This document shows, one piece after another, positions 12,871 through 25,587 of a stretch of 64,000 bases of DNA. Source of the DNA: Aulostomus chinensis (taxonomy: Eukaryota; Chordata; Actinopteri; Syngnathiformes; Aulostomidae); contig JBBMOA010000008.1 of the NCBI GenBank assembly GCA_037954235.1, positions 2,595,001 through 2,659,000 on the forward strand, in the 5' to 3' direction. Positions within the stretch are counted from its first letter, which is position 1; each line of letters begins with the position of its first letter. Both the position numbers and the translations under genes were made by a program. A model generated the notes under the pieces. That model was not told the origin of the DNA, ran no database searches, and worked only from the letters and a program-made list of their open reading frames with translations.

Positions 12871-13480
12871 GCCGAAGTGTGCCAGCCAGGCTCACCTACC
12901 GAGGAAAACCACAGGTCACGGGGATTCGGTGACAGACGCCAGGTAGTGATTACAGGAAGTATGGCAGAGTAGGAAGTCAGATGACATCAATACGTAACAA
13001 GGAGACAGGGTGGGATGGTGTGGCTCGCCAGACGAGGCGGTGTTGGACAGCAGGGCTTTGTGTCCCGTCGCAGGCCTGAGAGGAGATGCTGCTTTTGGTG
13101 TACAGTGAAGCAGGAGCTCCTAAATCATGTTATTTATCTTCCTTGACGTCCAGATGAGCTCCCAAACACATTGACTGAGCAACTGTTGAGACTTGAAATC
13201 AGCCTCGCATGAGTGGACTGAGGCAGAAACTGGGCTCATGCAGAGAACATGGGATGACCAATACAGAGAATATCTGCTCTCAGCTGAGGATAGTTACTGT
13301 GATTATGAAGGAAAACCAGGGTAAATGTACAGTATATGCCCCTTATACACGTCCCCGATTATACACAGTCTAGGTTTGAGGATTCATGCTAAAATCCCAT
13401 AAACTGTCTTAGAAAATCGTTCCCCACTGAGCCACACTGACTAAACCTTACAAACAAGTAATGTTGAAAGATCTGGTACT
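12871..13480. other. Unassigned non-coding stretch
   Basis: Nothing recognised before the start of the decamer array. Confidence 0.55.
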
Positions 13481-14500
13481 GTAGATACTGGTAGATACTG
13501 GCAGATACTAGAAGGTACTGGCGGATACTAGAAGGTACTGGCAGATACTAGAAGGTACTGGCGGATACTGGCATATATTGGTAGATACTGGCAGATACTA
13601 GAAGGTACTGGCAGATACTAGAAGGTACTGGCGGATACTGGCAGATGCTGGCATATACTGGTAGATACTGGCAGATACTAGAAGGTACTGGCGGATACTG
13701 GCAGATGCTGGCATATAGTGGTAGATACTGGCAGATACTAGAAGGTACTGGCGGATACTGGCAGATACTGGCAGACACTAGAAGGTACTGGCAGACACTA
13801 GAAGATACTGGCAGATACTAGAAGGTACTGGCAGATACTGGCAGATGCTGGCATATAGTGGTAGATACTGGCAGATACTAGAAGGTACTGGCGGATACTG
13901 GCAGATACTGGCAGACACTAGAAGGTACTGGCGGATACTGGCATATATTGGTAGATACTGGCAGACACTAGAAGGTACTGGCAGACACTAGAAGATACTG
14001 GCAGATACTAGAAGGTACTGGTGGATACTGGCATATACTGGTAGATACTGGCAGATACTAGAAGGTACTGGCGGATACTGGCAGATGCTGGCATATAGTG
14101 GTAGATACTGGCAGATACTAGAAGGTACTGGCGGATACTGGCAGACACTAGAAGGTACTGGCAGACACTAGAAGATACTGGCAGATACTAGAAGGTACTG
14201 GTGGATACTGGCAGATACTGGCATATACTGGTAGATACTGGCAGATACTAGGAGGTACTGGCGGATACTGGCAGATACTGACAGATACCGGTAGATACTG
14301 GCAGATACTAGAAGGTACTGGCGGATACTGGCAGATACTGACAGATACCGGTAGATACTGACAGATACTAGAAGGTACTGGCAGATACTGGCAGGTACTG
14401 GCAGATACTGGTAGAAACTGGCAGATACTAGAAGGTACTGGCGGATACTGGCAGATACTAGCAGATACTGGCAGGTACTGGCAGATACTGGCAGATACTG
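13481..14500. repeat. 10-bp minisatellite, 102 units, indel-free
   Basis: Every block of ten bases from 13481 to 14500 is a variant of GCAGATACTG; the main types are GCAGATACTA, GAAGGTACTG, GCGGATACTG, GTAGATACTG, GCAGATGCTG and GCATATAGTG. Units combine into 30-bp triplets (GCAGATACTA, GAAGGTACTG, GCGGATACTG) and a locally exact 60-bp period (for example 13621-13680 and 13681-13740). No insertion or deletion breaks the ten-base register across 1,020 bp. Thirty is divisible by three, so the minus strand has open frames encoding repeats such as QYLPVSASI. These frames are not genes. Confidence 0.97.
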
Positions 14501-15729
14501 GTTGATCTGGCATGCCTGGTAACAAGTTTGCATTCACTAAAAGTCGCGTTATAAAAGAGGACATGTTTTGTCCTTTAATATTCAGTTCAATGCAAGGATC
14601 TTGAATTTTCTTCCCATTATTTTACCGTATTTCTGAGTATTTTTGTTATACTTCAATGTTGCATTCATATTATTTGGCCAGAATGTTGCAGGTTTTTCCC
14701 ACAGAGAGGTGTGTTTGAGGCTCCAGCTGATGGGGCAGGCCTGAGCTCAAGGTTGTCACAGTGTCATGCTGTTGGAATTGCATTTGCCACAAAACGGGAT
14801 AATGTTGAGTTTTGCCAGGGATGCTGGAACCAAGAGTGACTTTTTCAAGCAATTTGAGGTGCAAAAAGCTGCGGCACAACTTTGAAACGTCCTGACTGTA
14901 AAAAGTTGATATAGCTGACAGAATAATGATGCCAATGCAGATGTCAAGCAGACACATAACATCTGTCCAACAAATGAAAGTTCTTATATTTCCTGTTTTA
15001 GTTTATTTTTCCGTCAACTCTGGAGGAAAATATCTGTCACTTATTAGCGTTGTGTCTTTCGTCTTTTGGTTCTGTGCAGAAATGAACAATAATCAGAACA
15101 TATCACATGACTCATCAAAGCAGCTGTATTAACTCGCTGCAACATATTTTAATGTGTCGCTGAAGATGACACCAAATGACTGTAACAGATTTTTTCCTAT
15201 TTAATGACACTAACTTTAGTGAGAATATTCATCCCCCCAAGTTGAATTGCTTTTGATTCTTGCGACCCTGCGGCATTGACATCCTGTCTTCACTGCCGCT
15301 GATGCATAAAGACTCGTATTGTGACATTAACATAAAAGCTTCTAGGATTAACTGCTAAGATGTTTTGTCTCTTTTTGATACTGTCTGGGAGATAAAATGA
15401 CATAGATATTTTGAATAAATTCAGCATGCGTGCTCACCAATAAGCACAAGCGGCATTTGAGATTGTTACAACCCAACCAAACAAAATCAGGATCTGCTGG
15501 CAAACCTGCCTTATTTACAGTTTTCATGGCGCCGCCGTGGTGTCCAGGAGTCCTGCACGTATGTTGGTGTCAGGTCCCGAGAAGCTGTACCAGACCCTGG
15601 TCCTTGACGCCGTGTCCTTAAATGTCCTTTACTCATATTTTGTTTTGCATGACACAAGCAGCGGATAGTAAGATGGTGTGTTTGTTGATGTGTGTGTTGG
15701 AGGTAAGGGAGAGAATGTAAAAGCAGTCA

Positions 15730-15731
<2 letters not shown>
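14501..15731. other. Unassigned non-coding stretch
   Basis: Moderately AT-rich complex sequence, with no gene, tandem repeat or mobile-element end recognised. Confidence 0.55.

Positions 15732-15765
<34 letters not shown>
15732..15765. repeat. (TG)17 microsatellite
   Basis: Perfect TG run. Confidence 0.97.
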
Positions 15766-15766
<1 letters not shown>

Positions 15767-15832
15767 TTATCCTCCATTAGTGAGCTCCACTGTCAGGTCA
15801 CCAAACATGTCCTCACCTGTCAGCACAACAGA

Positions 15833-15890
15833 GTAGAATAGAATACCTTCATTGCCACTGCACAGTGTTGTACGATGAAGTGACGCAGGT
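15833..15890. mobile_element. Short relic of a dispersed teleost repeat
   Basis: The words TAGAATAGAATACCTTCATT and GTTGTACGATGAAGTG resemble a common fish interspersed end sequence (AGAATAGAAT followed by CTTTATTGTCATT and a TACAACGA motif). Only about 60 bp are recognisable, so family and boundaries are uncertain. Confidence 0.35.
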
Positions 15891-17859
15891 TTGGAAAGTG
15901 GTGGGTACATAAATTCGGAAGTCTGCAGGAATCTGAAGGCCACAGCTAAGAAAATTTATCATTTTTTTTCTGCGTTTCTACAAATAAAAACTTCACTATG
16001 GATTCAGCGGCACTTGAAATGTCGGGCAACTGCTGTGTGATACGGTGTAGTACAGTCAGCAGCAGCAGACACGGTTCCTTGAGGCAGGGGTAAATTTTGA
16101 AACAACTGCATGTGAATGATGTAGTCAGTGAGAAGCTCCGGTACCTGCGCCGACACCCACTACCTAATCCACTTGAACTCAACTAAGCCACTTCAGCTCA
16201 AGCACTTAGAATGAGTGACGGGAAACAAGGGTTTACGAGGATGTGTTCTTTGAGGGAACGTTATAGTTGATCCGGCGTCTGTTGTCTCCCGACCGGCGTG
16301 AAGTCCCCATTGAGCAGGGGAGAACAAAACGTTAAGTTTTACTCACCACTGCCAAGATTTTCTTGCATCCATGTTTTCACTGTCAGGCAGGACACGAATG
16401 CTCATCGTGAAACAGTGCTGCACTCGAAGTCCAAAAACAAGCGAAGAAGAGGAAGCTCAGGAGGACGCAGCAGACACATCAGTGTTGTCGCTCTGATTAC
16501 TATTGTTTATTTCCTGGTTGTACACAACTGAAGTAACAGTATGAGTGTGAGAAAACAAACCCAAAAGAATGAATAGAAATACTCTTACGAACATTTGTTT
16601 TTCTCAGTTTTTTGTCAGAAAAGGTTTTTGATGGAACCAAGCGCCCAGATGTTTCTCCAAAAGAGAAGCAATCGATGAACTTTTTATATGTATTAGTTAT
16701 GTCAGCTTTCAATCATGATAGCCCCACATAGTCTGGGTCTTGAAAGATGAGTGAAAATATGCAATATCACTGGCAAGGAAAGAGTTAATGTAGGAATAAG
16801 AATGTAGGATGTTGGGATAGGAATGGTCGGGGGACTTGCTAGCTTGATGGCTCTAACCACAGCTTCTCCATTTCGCCAAATCATCAGATGCTGGTATAAT
16901 AAGACAACCCAGTTGGCTGTCTGGAGAGGTGCGCTCGGCTGATCCATTGTGTAGGAACGTGACCTGGTCTGGTGGTCTGTTCTAGGACTGTTTGAGGACT
17001 GAAGGACAAACATGGTGAACAGAATCTGTGTTTATCCAATGTGTCAAAGTCCTGCTGGGCCGTGTAGTGAGAAGCTTGTCTGTGTGCACCGGTAAATCAC
17101 AGCTTGTGTTTGTGACTACATCTGAGCGCCGCTTGCTTGACAGGATTCATCTGTCAAAATGCAAAAAAAAGAAAGAAAGAAAAGAACAATGTTGTTGTAG
17201 AAATACAATTATTATTGTTTCCAGAATCAGAATACTGTATCCAACACTCAAAAAAGTCAGAAGTGATGTCAGCCCCATTTCTTCTTCTGTGCCACTCATC
17301 CTGCAGCTGAATTCCGTTCATGTCTCTCCTGCTGATATTCCACCTGAGGCACAAAGGCCACAGCTTTGGAGAATCAAGAGTTGAGGACAACTTTCTTCAA
17401 GATCCAAGATGAATCATTTGTCCCTAATGGACATCAAGTGCATTCAAGTACACTTGACGCAGCGCCGTCCTCATGTCCTGACAGCTCTTATACATATGCA
17501 GGCATCTGTTCTGTCTTGGATTGGAACCCCGTAACGTCCTGATGGCAGCAGTCTGGGTTCCCACTGTCGGGGTCAGTGAGGATTCTTTAACAAGCCATCT
17601 GCAAAAACAGTCGTGGGGAGGGACGTTTCCTCACCCCCATCCTTTCATCTCTGCGTGCACCAGTCAACTTATTTGGGGATTTACTTGAACTTCAACGTTA
17701 TCAAATCTCAGTGTGACTCAATGACATCACATTCCACTGACCAACCCCGTACAGCCTGGAGGACAAGAAGGGGTGACGTGGTTTATGAGGTAGATTTAAG
17801 TCATCGGAGGTTCGTGGTTCCTCGAGGTACTGAACCTGGACCCTGCTCAGAAGTCTGGG

Positions 17860-17861
<2 letters not shown>
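15891..17861. other. Unassigned non-coding stretch
   Basis: Complex sequence. Open frames of up to about 118 codons (17028-17384) show no recognisable domain. No repeat structure stands out. Confidence 0.5.
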
Positions 17862-17896
<35 letters not shown>

Positions 17897-17922
17897 TGTG
17901 TTTGTGTGTATGAGTGTGAGTG
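17862..17922. repeat. (GT)n microsatellite with GAG interruptions
   Basis: A pure GT run to about 17893, then GTGAGTGTG variants. Confidence 0.95.
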
Positions 17923-19113
17923 AATGAGGCAACACAACACTGAAGGACACGTACTGTTAAGGTAATAAGGCACTATCTAAATACACCCCACCCCTGTGTA
18001 CATGAGCACATGCTAAGGAACACGCACTCACATGAACAACACGTGTCAGAGAACAGCTGTACATTGAGCCACCAGATGCTTGAAGCTACATGGGGCAACT
18101 GGTGGTCTTCCCTCTGTGGTGCGGTTGGCAGAGCTCAACTGTGGATGTGGAGCATGTCTGTTCTCTTCCTGTTTCTTGCTGGTACAAGGTGCTGGTTCTG
18201 TGGACTGGTGCTGGATTGCAGTTTCTCTAGTGTGTGTGATGCTCCACAGTATTTGACATCACACCCTGTCATTCTGAACAGCAATACCCTCATAGCCACA
18301 GCGGTTCCTGAGTGGAGTCACCTTCGAGAGAGCTGACACTTTTAAAATGACATAATGATGGTTGGGGTTTTTGTCAGCTTTTCACTCAAGGCTGTCCTTC
18401 ATCAGCGCACCTTTAGCTTCTCCTCCAAAGACGTGATGCTCGCGTTTGTTTGGAGCCTCTCTAGTCATCTGACTGCAACTGTTTCTTCCCCAGTGAGCAG
18501 CGTCTTTGCTATCTTATTAGTCTGGCTTCCATCTGCCTGCTTTTATGCACATTTTTGATTTGTGCATAAAAATACCTGAATGGAAAAATCCTGAACGACT
18601 GCAAAAATACGCCTCAGGAAGGTGGAGTAGTTGGTGTATCGACATGAAGAAGTGCAATGGAAACAGATTTGACATTAAAGGATGGAGTCCTCTGCATCAG
18701 AGAAGCAATGGTGGCGGCCCACACAAACATTTGTGCGAGCTAGCAGGACCCGACCGAGCAGGTGGAGCTGTGGTTGGTTTTGGTGGTATTTTCCATGTCC
18801 ACTGTGTCTTCTCTCCTCCCCATTTGTGTTGATCTACCTTTTAATGACATCATGGCGTTGCTCACGTCTCCTTCTGCTGTGGTAAATGATACCTGACTGG
18901 AAATTTTGTACCAGCTACAGCTAATCTCTGACCCCAGTATTCACAAAAGAGTAACAGTACTAGCAGTTGTAGTAGTGGATGGGAACGCACGCATTTTCTT
19001 AAACTGACTTTCTTAAGATAAAGAAGTTCCATTGCCTATTATAGATGTGAATGTGTCCTTGCAGAAAGTGACCTCACAACTATAAGAGCCAATGACTGTC
19101 CGTACACAACCTT
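17923..19113. other. Unassigned non-coding stretch
   Basis: Complex sequence without a recognisable gene or element. Confidence 0.5.
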
Positions 19114-19247
19114 TGTGTGTGTGTGTGTGTGTGTGTCCCGACATTCTCCTCATGTGCTTGTCATGAATAAACATCTGCTCTGACTGCAGACTTAACAGCT
19201 TGTAATATGTAATACACTCTTTCACAAGTTGGCTGTGTAGAGACATA

Positions 19248-19303
<56 letters not shown>
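19114..19303. repeat. Pair of (GT)n arrays
   Basis: A (GT)11 run at 19114-19136 and a (TG)27 run at 19250-19303, separated by about 113 bp of complex sequence. Confidence 0.95.
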
Positions 19304-19305
<2 letters not shown>

Positions 19306-19461
19306 ATGCTCTGTCTGTCAGGCAGGCAGCCGTGCCTCTGCATAAAAGGAGCCTGTTCAGCAAGCCCTTGGCACTGTCACTCCCTGTCCCCTCACACACT
19401 GATTTCTCATTCTTTCTTCAAATGTCTCACTCTTCCTTTTCACTTGAGCGTTATTGGTTTT

Positions 19462-19490
19462 TTTTTCTCTCTCTCTCTCTCTCTATCCCT
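19462..19490. repeat. T-run followed by (CT)n
   Basis: A run of T is followed by about ten CT units. Confidence 0.9.
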
Positions 19491-19682
19491 CCCTCCTGAA
19501 ACTCCTGAGGAATTGCTCCGTTCACTGAACAAAGGACGGCATCACCCCTCTTTTTATTGTTATTTTGTAATCTCTCACTCTCTCACCTGTCTAAGATCCA
19601 CTTGCTGCCTCCTTTTGTCGTAGTCTCACACTTGTCCCTCTTATGCACAGTACATGTGTGTATGCATCACCTGGAGAGCTGT

Positions 19683-20014
19683 GCGTGCGTGTGTGTGTGT
19701 GTGCGTGTGTGAGAGAGAGAGAGAGATGGTTTAATGGCAAATGTAGTTGAGGTCATTAAAGTGTGCGTGTGTGTGTGAGAGAGATGCTGGTCTAATGGCA
19801 GATGTAGTTGAGGTCATGAAAATGTGTGTGTGTGTGTGTGTGTGGGGGGGGGGGGGGGGTCACTGACAGAGTGAGCGAGGTGAATGGCCACCCTGCAGGG
19901 CACTGTGATGCTTCACTGCGTGCATGTGAGGAGAGTCACTAACCTCTCCATGGGGTTGCTACATGGGGCTTTTACGGTGTGTGTGTGCTCGTGTGTGTGT
20001 GTGTGTGTATGTAT
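19683..20014. repeat. GT / GA / poly-G repeat cluster with a 61-bp local duplication
   Basis: GT and GA runs flank a duplicated segment. ATGTAGTTGAGGTCAT occurs at 19741 and again at 19802, with related flanks (AATGGCA...), giving a 61-bp period for two copies. A TG run at 19822-19844 passes straight into about 15 G. A further GT run lies at 19977-20014. Confidence 0.9.
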
Positions 20015-22177
20015 CCATGCTGATTGTAATATCACCTAAAAAATGCAAATAGTTTCAAGTCTGAAGTCATGTGACTTGCAGCACAGTTCTGGCTGCTCTC
20101 AGGGAACTTGAATCAAGTCAGAGCTTCTTCACCAGTCAAGGCTTCCACGCAAAACTGCTGTTTACAACACAGCATCTGGAGTGGATGCTGATTCAACCCT
20201 TTCCTGCAAAAGCCAGATGTTAACTGGTGTTAGCAGGCTTTTAGCACAGTGGAAGAGTCTTTTCAAGGAGGACGGTGATTATTCTCACCACGCCACAGGT
20301 CACTTCAAGTTAATTGTTTTTTTTTTCTTCTTGAGGACAGAAAATTGTCTTAAATTTTCTGAAGATTACTGGTTCCTCCACCAAGCTCAGCCTGCCTCAC
20401 TTAAGCATCATATTAGGACTAACATTTAGTTTCCTATGCAGCTGAAAACAATTTCTTAACAAATCTTGAGCCAAAATACATTTGGTAACAAAATAATACT
20501 CTCAATGAATCATTTCTCTGTATAATGAAATGGGTGCTGCCAGGTTAAAGATCAGTCTCTCGTTGTCAATCACAGAAGTTGTTGTACGCTGGTCGGGGTT
20601 GTGAGGGAAATCAAGAGCAGCAGACAGCCTGTGGAGACAGGAAATTAGTTTCCATTGTGTTAGGCTTGAATTCATGATCTGTGAATGAACAAAAACTGAG
20701 GAGGCTTGAGCTGCAGAGGAGAAGCGCAGTCCGAAAATCACCCCGATTGATTGATTTAGGGCCCTCTCTTGTTTGTTTTCTATTAGCAAAGCTGGAGCAG
20801 GGCGCTGCAGCCTAGTGGGAGGAAACACACAGCTGGAGCTGATAGTTGCTCCTGGCCTTTTATTGTCTACTTGTTAGTCTTCCTATCTTTTTGTTTGTTT
20901 GGTCAGTTTTGTCACCATGACAACCAACCGGAGGATGCTGGTGTTCATACTGTCTATGGATGGGCTAAATTATGATAATGTCCCTGCTGTTGCTGCTTGA
21001 GCTGGAGCGCAGGGAGGATGTGGGCCCATGATGCAGTTCATCTGAGACACCAACGAGGAGAGGAACATCGTTTAAAGCGCTAGACCGAGCCCTGAGTGTC
21101 CCCGCTCTTTTTTGTTTGCTTTTTGTTTTTTTCATGGACAAAAATTTGGCTATTTGGCAATTCTTTTAGTAGTAAGCTGAAAATCTACCAGTTCTTAAAT
21201 TGAGGATGTATTGGCTGTCTGAGGCGCTGGTCTGACCTGGCATTACCAGGCGCCTTTCCGTGTACCTGATGTGGTATGCCGGCGGCGGGGATGCGTGTGT
21301 GAGGGGGGCATGCTGCAACTTGGGCAGCTGGTCATTTCTTGCTGTGTTGTTCAACCGATGTGGGCACTGGCTCGCGTTCTTACACTGTCTGTCAGTCCAT
21401 TTTTATGCCTCTGCGCTGGTGAAAGCTGGATGCCGAAAGTGTTGTGTTTTCAGGTTTTTCATCCTCTCTCATTAACTCGGAGTCTCTAGAGGGAGCTTGC
21501 TCGGATCTGGCTCTGACATCAGGGTGTCAGGGACCACCTGGAAGGATTTTGGTGGTCAAAGGTCACAGTCACAGTGACAGGCTCATATTGTGGAGACACA
21601 CATCCGCGATTTATGGCTGGCTGGATAATGATCGGTGGATTGTGGCTCCCTTTACATGTGTATACTGTGTGTGTGGGTGAATATTCTACAAGTCTATGCG
21701 TTTGCACACACAAAGACAAGAAGAACCAGAACATCATCCTGGAATTAGGTGCCACTGGTTGTGCTGGCAGACTGCATGGCCAGCATGGTTTCCCAGAGTA
21801 TAGCTGGCACAGGAGGTGACTGTTGTCTTCATATGTGAGTTTAGACCTGGGAGTTCTAGTAACTGATAGGGGTGTCACGAAATGTGGTGTCACAAAATTT
21901 TGCGAAATAAAAAAGGATGAAATAAAATTCAAAGACACACAAAATGAAAATATCAATGTAAAAAAACCCAACAACAATGTGAAGCGGCGTCGCGGACCAC
22001 TAACACTGATGATCTTTGATCCTCTCAGGCAGCGAGAGCACGGTTCCTTGAGGCTGATAATTACTTTAACAAGGATATTCTGTTTCTGTTTCTATTTCAG
22101 GGACCGTGATAGGTTTGGTTTGAAAAAAGACATGTTAAAATGTCTGAAGATTCGGAAATGAATACTTTTCATGATAA
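20015..22177. other. Unassigned non-coding stretch
   Basis: Complex sequence without a convincing gene. At 21868-21890 the words TAGGGGTGTCACGA resemble a hAT-type terminal end, but no matching partner end was found. A pyrimidine tract followed by CAG near 22075-22100 resembles a splice acceptor but has no coding sequence I can recognise after it. Confidence 0.45.
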
Positions 22178-23454
22178 TAGAAATGCAATGATTGCGTTTT
22201 TCTGGGCCGATTCCGATTTCAATTTTTTTTTTTGTTATTGTTATCTGCCAATACTGATTTTTTGATTGTTCTGATTTTCTAGAATGTAAAAACATAAAAA
22301 TCAACATTTCTTCAATGACAGAAACTATTACTGTTACAGTTTTCCCCCAGATTACACCAGTAACTGGACCTTTTCCTACTTTAACACCTTAGAAATGAAT
22401 CAGTACCTTTATCCAGACGTATCTTTTACTTATCGAACAGAGGCAGTTGAACTCAGCATCCAGTGAAGGACAGGAGGAGGCTGCTGGCTGGTTCTTGGCT
22501 CCAGGCGCTGCCTGCTGGCCTTAGCTGCTTCCCTTTCTTAGCTTCCTCAAGCTGGGCAGGCTCACCGGCTGATGGAGTTTGAAGTGTCTGATTAGGTTTG
22601 TTGTTGGGGATGTTTTCATTGTGCTTCCCCCATGTAAAATTTGGCCTTACATGTTTTACAAAGGGCGGCCCGGTGGAGCAGTGGTCCTCACTGTGGCCCC
22701 CCAGCAAGAAGGTTGTGGGTGGAGCCCCGGCTGGAGCACGGGGTCTTTCTGGGTGAGTCTCCATGTTCTCCCCGTTCCTGCTGGGTTCTCTCTGGTACTC
22801 CAGCTTCCTCCACAGTCCAAAGACATCAAGAGGGGACCAGGTTAATCCAGACACTAAATTGACCGTAGGCGTGGCTGGGAGAGCCAATGGTTGTCTGTCT
22901 CTATGTGTTGGCCCTGCCATGGACTGGTGACCTGTCCAGGGGGAAGGCTGCTGGGATAGGCTCCACCCCCCCAGCCCCCACGACGCTAAACAGGAAAAGC
23001 GGTAGAAAATGGATGGATGTTTTACAAATTGCGAGCTTGACCCTGAGTTTCTAGTAGGCTGAGACGCCGATCACATCGGTTCTCCCCACAGCTGCGATCT
23101 TCAGCTGCCCACCAACTTTGCTAACTTGCTCAGATTCTGCTGATTTGGTCGTTGTCTCTTGATCGATGTGTTTCTATCTTGTGCATGTAGAGTCTGTGTT
23201 TATATTGAGTCCTTTAGGTCTATTTTTGAGATTGGGAGTCTGCACTTGGTGTTGTAAATTGAAAATTGCCCCGGTATGGTATGCCATTCGTGTGAAGATT
23301 TCCTGTCTGGCGCTTTGCAGATTGATGCAACATCCATCAGCAATTGACTTGCCACCATTTCCACCAAAGTGGCACAATATGGCAAGTGACCAGTTAGGAA
23401 TCGGGACAATGTGACGAGGTTCCAGTCCCTGGCCAGGCAATCGGTGCATCCCTA
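22178..23454. mobile_element. hAT-like non-autonomous DNA element interrupted by a SINE
   Basis: The left end TAGAAATGCAATGATTG (22178-22194) matches, at 13 of 17 positions, the reverse complement of the right end (23438-23454), which reads TAGGGATGCACCGATTG. Just inside the left end is a CTGGGCCGATTCCGAT motif of the kind seen in teleost hAT-type MITEs. A clear 8-bp target duplication is not visible, so the flanks are eroded or the outer boundary is a few bases off. Removing the 366 bp inserted at 22663-23028 leaves an element of about 0.9 kb. No transposase reading frame is present. Confidence 0.55.
22663..23016 (+). mobile_element. Full-length tRNA-derived SINE with 12-bp target-site duplication
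   Basis: The 354-bp element starts GGGCGGCCCGGTGGAGCAG, which is A-box-like, and has a degraded B-box region about 50 bp further in. The body includes TATGTGTTGGCCCTGCCATG and GACTGGTGACCTGTCCAGG, and the 3-prime end is a short TGGA-type tail. It is flanked by perfect 12-bp direct repeats ATGTTTTACAAA at 22651-22662 and 23017-23028, the mark of LINE-mediated insertion. It sits inside the hAT-like element and is therefore younger than it. Related copies occur at 25823, 35013, 41025 and 44752. Confidence 0.85.
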
Positions 23455-24079
23455 AATGGAACCTCTCATCACTCCATGATTAGTTCTTTAGCTGCAACAT
23501 AATGTGTGAGAAAATGAGAGTTTCGTAGCAGTGCAGGATTATACACTCTGGTTAAATTTAAATATTGTGATCACAATGCGATAGGCGTTGGCATTAGATT
23601 AGGAAATCTAACCTGTGCCTGCAAACAACACAATAGTGTTGGAGTTTGGGACACCCACCCTCCCTCAGCACTCCCGGTCTAAACAGAGTGTTTAAAGAGT
23701 GAATAATGGCACCATCGGGGATAATAATAAACTACATTGTAGAATCAGATTAAATTGAAGATGTGACAGATGTAGACTGTTTAATCTTTGTGTGGAGGGA
23801 CACCAATGTTTTGATGGCAAGAAACGTTGCCTCGAGTACAAAATAGTGTTTCATAATCAGAAAGCAGACTGCATACAATTAGCCAAGCACATAGCCTTGA
23901 AATTAGGCATTTTGGCGGTGTGTGTGTCTCCAGAGAAAGTGGGAGAGTGTGTGTCTGTCAGCATAAGACTCTGGCAAGGGTATGAGTATGTCTATTAGCA
24001 TGCGTTGAGTTAATCCAATAGCCGACACAATGGAGTTGCTTCAGGCTTTGGACTGCTCCAGTGATATGGCTGTTTACTG

Positions 24080-24080
<1 letters not shown>
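23455..24080. other. Unassigned non-coding stretch
   Basis: Complex sequence, nothing recognised. Confidence 0.5.

Positions 24081-24158
<78 letters not shown>
24081..24158. repeat. (AC)39 microsatellite
   Basis: The longest uninterrupted AC run in the window, at about 78 bp. Confidence 0.98.
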
Positions 24159-24161
<3 letters not shown>

Positions 24162-24240
24162 CTTTCTAGCAAAGTTTAAAGAAACATAGTGTCTGTCATG
24201 CTGGTGAAATGGTTCAAACATTTTTAGAGCTAAGCATGTT

Positions 24241-24271
24241 TTGTGTGTGTGTGTGTATGTATGCGCGTGTG
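24241..24271. repeat. Short (GT)n with GTAT/GCGC interruptions
   Basis: It lies about 80 bp from the long AC run and has the opposite strand sense, so the two could pair as an imperfect hairpin. Confidence 0.9.
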
Positions 24272-25587
24272 CTGGAGTCATGGATTTTCAGTGGATCTGA
24301 TTGGTTTTCATGGTAGCAGCCACCATAGTAACAGTGTGATGGACACATAGTTGAATGGAGCTTAATAAAGCTGTTTGGTGCTGCCGTACGACCCAGAGTA
24401 CTGAAGCAGCAAACCACCGTCGCTCCCGGTGTGAAGATTGGGAAATTGATTTTTCATCATGCGTTGGCAGCAGATGGAAACACCAGCTCTGCGGTGCGCA
24501 AGATAAATGATGTCACTTCATTGTCAGCCAACTTGGGTCACGCCCAGCAGACACTATACGGCATTACCTCGTCCTCTTCATACACCGGGTAGATTGGTCC
24601 CTGCAGCTAATGAGAGGTTCATTCCACTTCCTGGAACTTCTGTTGCACTTGGCTGGTCTACGGAGCCTCTCAGATCAAATGTTTGAGTGGTTAGCAGTTC
24701 CTACTCCATTGAATGAGTGGATCAACTCCTGATCAAGTCAAGTACAGCATTCTGAGTCAGACGTATTTTGTGGGACATTAAATGCATTATATTCAAATCA
24801 ATTTTCTGACTACAACATTGATTTAAAGCTGTAGTCATAGACTCCCTGTAGGCCACTGGGTCCAGAACAGTAACGATTGGTGTTATTGTCACAGTGTGGT
24901 CTTATAACATTTGGGAAGTCATTACAAGCTGCCAGCTATGATAATTTATCCACATTCAAGCCAGCAGAGTTTGAATGGATGTAGTTCTCCAGGCTGTGGT
25001 CCTCCGTTGCTTTTCTGGCTGTTGAATGTGTAGTGAAGACATGACTTGCGCGTGATGAGAAAACACTTTTGCATGCATCAAACTTTTAACTTGTATCGTG
25101 CGACAATGACATCTCTCTCCTCAAAATCCACTGGTCCCAGACAAGTGCAGCACCTGTAATCTGGCCTCGGTGAGCGTGTTCTGGCCGTTGATCCAGTTAT
25201 CACCACACAGAACCTGGAGACTTAAAGCAACTCCTGCCTTGTCATCAGGCCTGAGCATCTCAGGGTGAAGGGTGAAGACATTTTGATCATTCTTTCGAAG
25301 CCCTCAACATACATGAGGTACATTTTGGTTCATCTGTGTGTCACTCAAGCAGCTGATGCACAACGAGGCACTTGTGCACTTCTAACCCTCGGACACTGAC
25401 GCCGGGTGACACACAGTTCTTGTCATGTCTTTTTCTAGGCTCCCCCATGGTACCTTTTGTTTCATTTGATGTGGCATTGCATATTTGGGAAATTAAAGAA
25501 GAGTACTTCAATTTGGCATTCAGCGTTGTACTTTAATATATTGTCATGAAAACTATATTTTATCAGGAATATTGTATTGGTTAAAAT
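24272..25587. other. Unassigned non-coding stretch
   Basis: Complex sequence, no gene or element recognised. Confidence 0.5.

Noticed and set aside
13481..14500. CRISPR-like array
   Set aside because: Units are contiguous variants of one decamer without unique spacers, in eukaryotic DNA.
21868..21890. Left end of another hAT element (TAGGGGTGTCACGA)
   Set aside because: No matching inverted end or target duplication found within several kilobases.
22075..22105. Splice acceptor (pyrimidine tract and CAG) before GGACCGTGATAGG
   Set aside because: No coding frame or matching donor in context, and such tracts are frequent by chance.
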